The position numbers were made by a program, and so were the translations under genes. A DNA stretch of 8,476 bases from an uncultured Hymenobacter sp. GTDB lineage: Bacteria > Bacteroidota > Bacteroidia > Cytophagales > Hymenobacteraceae. Within the stretch, counting starts at the first letter, position 1. Each line of letters starts with the position of its first letter. Positions 7,093-8,476 of this stretch are shown one piece after another. The notes below the pieces were generated by a model. The model was not told the DNA's origin and searched no databases. It saw only the letters and a program-made list of their open reading frames with translations. The DNA lies in assembly GCA_937871705.1 (NCBI GenBank), contig CALMOO010000444.1, positions 1 through 8,476 of the forward strand, in the 5' to 3' direction.

Positions 7093-7139
7093 GGCAAAAT
7101 CGCGGGTCGGAAGTCACTTCCTTCTTCGGCCGCTCAGGT

Positions 7140-7955
7140 ATGCGCTTTTTTTGTTTTCGGCTGAAGGTGCTGCTGCTGGCGGCTGGCCTCAGCACGCCGG
7201 CGCTGGCTCAGGTGCCGCTCAACCCCGCCGCTACCCCTGCCGCCGACACTACCCACAAATACGAAAACCCGGCCGGAGTGCCCGCCGCCGAGAAGAAGCC
7301 GTTTCTGAAGAGCAAGCTTTTCAAGGCCGTAGCCATTCCGGCGGTGCTTATTGGCTACGGAGCTTACACCTTCAATGGCGGCGGCTTTTACACCAATGAG
7401 CAGGCCAATCGGGACATCCATCGCCTCTTTCCTACCTACCGCACCAAGCTCGACAACTACCTGCAATACGCGCCCTACTTGGAGCTGGCCGCCGTGGAGC
7501 TGGCGGGCATCGAGTCGCGTAACGACCGGCTGAATACCCTGCTGCTGATTGGCAAGAGCGAGGTAATTATGCTGGCCAGCGTTTACCTCGTGAAGACGCT
7601 GAGCCACGAGGAGCGGCCCGACGGCTCGGACAAGCTCTCGTTTCCGTCGGGGCACACGGCGCAGGCGTTTCTGGCGGCCAGCATCGTGCACACCGAGTTC
7701 AGGAATAAGAGCCAGTGGTATGGGGTAGGCGCCTACGCCGTGGCCACCAGCGTGGCGGCCCTGCGCATGGTAAATACCAAGCACTGGCAGAGCGACGTGG
7801 TGGCCGGCGCGGGCTTTGGCATCTTGTCGGCCCACCTGGCCTACCTCACCCACCGCAATCGCTGGGGGCGCAAAGCTGTGGGCCGCGACATTGGGCTTAT
7901 GCCTACTTACTACGGTAGCGCGCCGGGCTTGTGCCTCACGTGGCGGCCCCGCTAG
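7140..7955 (+). CDS. PAP2-family (type 2 phosphatidic acid) phosphatase, exported
   Basis: This 271-residue protein has all three PAP2 phosphatase signatures: K152-x6-R159-P160, P169-S-G-H172, and R209-x5-H215-x3-D219. In the third motif the usual Ser before Arg is Leu208, while the catalytic residues His172, His215 and Asp219 are kept. The start at 7140 gives a clean signal peptide (hydrophobic core about 8-18, STPALAQ, cleavage near Gln24). Upstream in-frame starts run through the inverted-repeat element and would bury it. Hydrophobic segments at about 62-76, 137-150 and 195-206, and one after D219, suggest a membrane-embedded protein with its active site facing the periplasm. The family removes phosphate from lipid phosphates or pyrophosphates (phosphatidic acid, undecaprenyl-PP, lipid A) or acts as acid phosphatase; the substrate here is unknown. 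The next gene starts 48 nt downstream on the same strand, so the two may share a transcript. Confidence 0.9.
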   Translation: MRFFCFRLKVLLLAAGLSTPALAQVPLNPAATPAADTTHKYENPAGVPAAEKKPFLKSKLFKAVAIPAVLIGYGAYTFNGGGFYTNEQANRDIHRLFPTYRTKLDNYLQYAPYLELAAVELAGIESRNDRLNTLLLIGKSEVIMLASVYLVKTLSHEERPDGSDKLSFPSGHTAQAFLAASIVHTEFRNKSQWYGVGAYAVATSVAALRMVNTKHWQSDVVAGAGFGILSAHLAYLTHRNRWGRKAVGRDIGLMPTYYGSAPGLCLTWRPR

Positions 7956-8003
7956 GCCGCTGCTTCCTACTGGCTCCTTTACAAAGCCTCTACCCCGTTC
8001 ATT

Positions 8004-8476
8004 ATGAGAAAAATACCCGAAGTCACGCTATTGTTTTGGGTTATGAAAATCTGCGCCACCACGCTGGGCGAAACGGGTGGCGACCAACTGGCGCAAACCA
8101 TGAACGTGGGCTACGCCATTAGTTCGCTGCTGTTTATCGGGTTTTTTCTGGTGGCGCTGGCGGGGCAGCTAGCCGCTAGGCGCTACATCCCGGCCTTGTA
8201 CTGGGCTGTGATTTTGGCCACCAGCACGGCCGGCACCACCATGTCGGACTACATGGACCGCACCCTGGAGCTAGGCTACGCCACGGGCTCGCTCATCCTG
8301 GTCACGATTCTGGTACTGGTGCTCGGGGCGTGGCGGCTGAGCGAAAAGTCGCTCTCGGTGTCCGACATCAGGTCGCGGCGGGGCGAGCTGTTTTACTGGA
8401 CGGCCATTCTGTTTTCGAACACGCTAGGCACGGCGCTGGGCGATTTTCTGGCCGATGACTCGGGCCTGGGTTTTGG
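8004..8476 (+). CDS. DUF347/COG4705-type multi-pass membrane protein (partial, N-terminal 157 residues)
   Basis: The frame opens at the ATG at 8004 and runs off the right edge. The protein is built from repeats of two membrane segments, each beginning with an aromatic-Trp pair and sharing W-x7-T-[LA]-G-x3-[GS]-D with no gaps: W12/T20/D27, W67/T75/D82 and W132/T140/D147. Each Asp is followed by a short polar stretch and, where visible, a second helix (about 37-56 and 92-109). This matches the DUF347 repeat family (PF03988, COG4705), whose members usually have four such repeats, so roughly half to two thirds of the protein is present. Function is unknown in the family; the regularly placed Asp residues in helices could handle a cation, which is speculation. 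It follows the PAP2 gene by 48 nt. No strong ribosome binding site precedes the ATG. Confidence 0.85.
   Translation, partial: MRKIPEVTLLFWVMKICATTLGETGGDQLAQTMNVGYAISSLLFIGFFLVALAGQLAARRYIPALYWAVILATSTAGTTMSDYMDRTLELGYATGSLILVTILVLVLGAWRLSEKSLSVSDIRSRRGELFYWTAILFSNTLGTALGDFLADDSGLGF

Larger units (their letters stand above)
6962..7100. repeat. 139-bp inverted-repeat element (REPIN- or MITE-like)
   Basis: The left arm (6962-6991) and the reverse complement of the right arm (7071-7100) match at 27 of 30 positions: 18 identical bases (ATTTTGCCCAAACCTACC), a diverged 4-base patch, then GATTCTGG. Weaker similarity continues inward for about 18 more bases (10 of 18), so the arms were probably once longer. 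About 79 bp separates the 30-bp arms. No target-site duplication is evident (left flank CTAACGTGGC, right flank CGCGGGTCGG) and no transposase is encoded. Size and layout resemble a REPIN or miniature inverted-repeat element, but without other copies the mobile origin is inferred. Confidence 0.6.
6808..7139. other. Divergent intergenic region between the receptor and the PAP2 gene
   Basis: These 332 bases separate the start codons of two divergently transcribed genes. They hold the receptor ribosome binding site, a tandem 8-bp A/T-rich repeat, a TAGTTTTG box facing the receptor, and a 139-bp inverted-repeat element whose two arms each carry an outward TAGGTTTG. Open frames cross the region on both strands. 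The plus frame that runs into PAP2 begins at a GTG (6957), 61 codons before the residue where a clean signal peptide starts. The two opposite-strand translations resemble each other (both contain FCPNLP and GRFGQN) only because the DNA is palindromic, so they are treated as non-coding. Confidence 0.7.

Noticed and set aside
6957..7139. N-terminal extension of the PAP2 gene from a GTG at 6957
   Set aside because: It would put 61 residues translated from the repeat element ahead of a clean signal peptide; the ATG at 7140 explains the protein better.
6914..7195. Minus-strand frame of 93 codons across the inverted-repeat element
   Set aside because: Its similarity to the plus-strand translation (FCPNLP, GRFGQN) follows from the palindrome. 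It overlaps the PAP2 start and has no signal of selection as protein.
7956..8003. Possible regulatory element between the PAP2 and DUF347 genes
   Set aside because: The 48-nt gap shows no hairpin, promoter box or clear Shine-Dalgarno.

Overview
This window looks like a piece of chromosome from a high-G+C member of the Bacteroidota, most likely Hymenobacter or a close relative in the Cytophagales. That is an inference. It rests on strong G/C preference at third codon positions, a TonB-dependent outer-membrane receptor of the carboxypeptidase-regulatory-domain plus plug plus OMP_b-brl_3 type (typical of Bacteroidota), weak or absent Shine-Dalgarno sites before most genes, and octamers matching the Bacteroidota -7 promoter consensus TAnnTTTG in the one divergent intergenic region.

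Layout. Positions 1-6807 hold five genes on the minus strand, transcribed from right to left: a TonB-dependent receptor (4387-6807), a 73-residue Cys-containing small protein (4063-4284), a TolC-type outer-membrane efflux protein (2697-4061), a lipoprotein periplasmic adaptor (1704-2633), and the N-terminal 569 residues of an RND inner-membrane pump that runs off the left edge (1-1707). The last four are tightly packed: a 1-nt gap, a 63-nt gap with a G/C-rich palindrome, and a 4-nt ATGA overlap. They form a likely operon for a tripartite efflux machine. The receptor ends 102 nt upstream and may be co-transcribed. Positions 6808-7139 are a divergent intergenic region with a 139-bp decayed inverted repeat whose arms each carry an outward-facing TAGGTTTG. 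To its right, on the plus strand, are an exported PAP2-family phosphatase (7140-7955) and a DUF347/COG4705 multi-pass membrane protein cut by the right edge (8004-8476).

How the genes may work together. TolC, adaptor and RND pump together suggest proton-driven export of a small molecule or ion across both membranes. The pump has the adjacent Asp-Asp pair in TM4 typical of HAE/AcrB-like pumps, so drug or lipophile export is somewhat more likely than heavy-metal export. The adaptor is unusual because the coiled-coil hairpin that normally reaches TolC is almost missing. The PAP2 and DUF347 genes form a separate, divergent unit, with phosphatase activity on a lipid or pyrophosphate inferred for the first and no known function for the second.

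No complete novel system is evident. The points most worth a second look are the hairpin-less adaptor, the palindromic element with an outward -7-like box on each arm, the recurring DNA word GGGGTAG/CTACCCC (14 copies by hand count), and the putative metal-binding small protein abutting the TolC gene. No tRNA, rRNA, CRISPR array, intact insertion sequence or confident Rho-independent terminator was seen.
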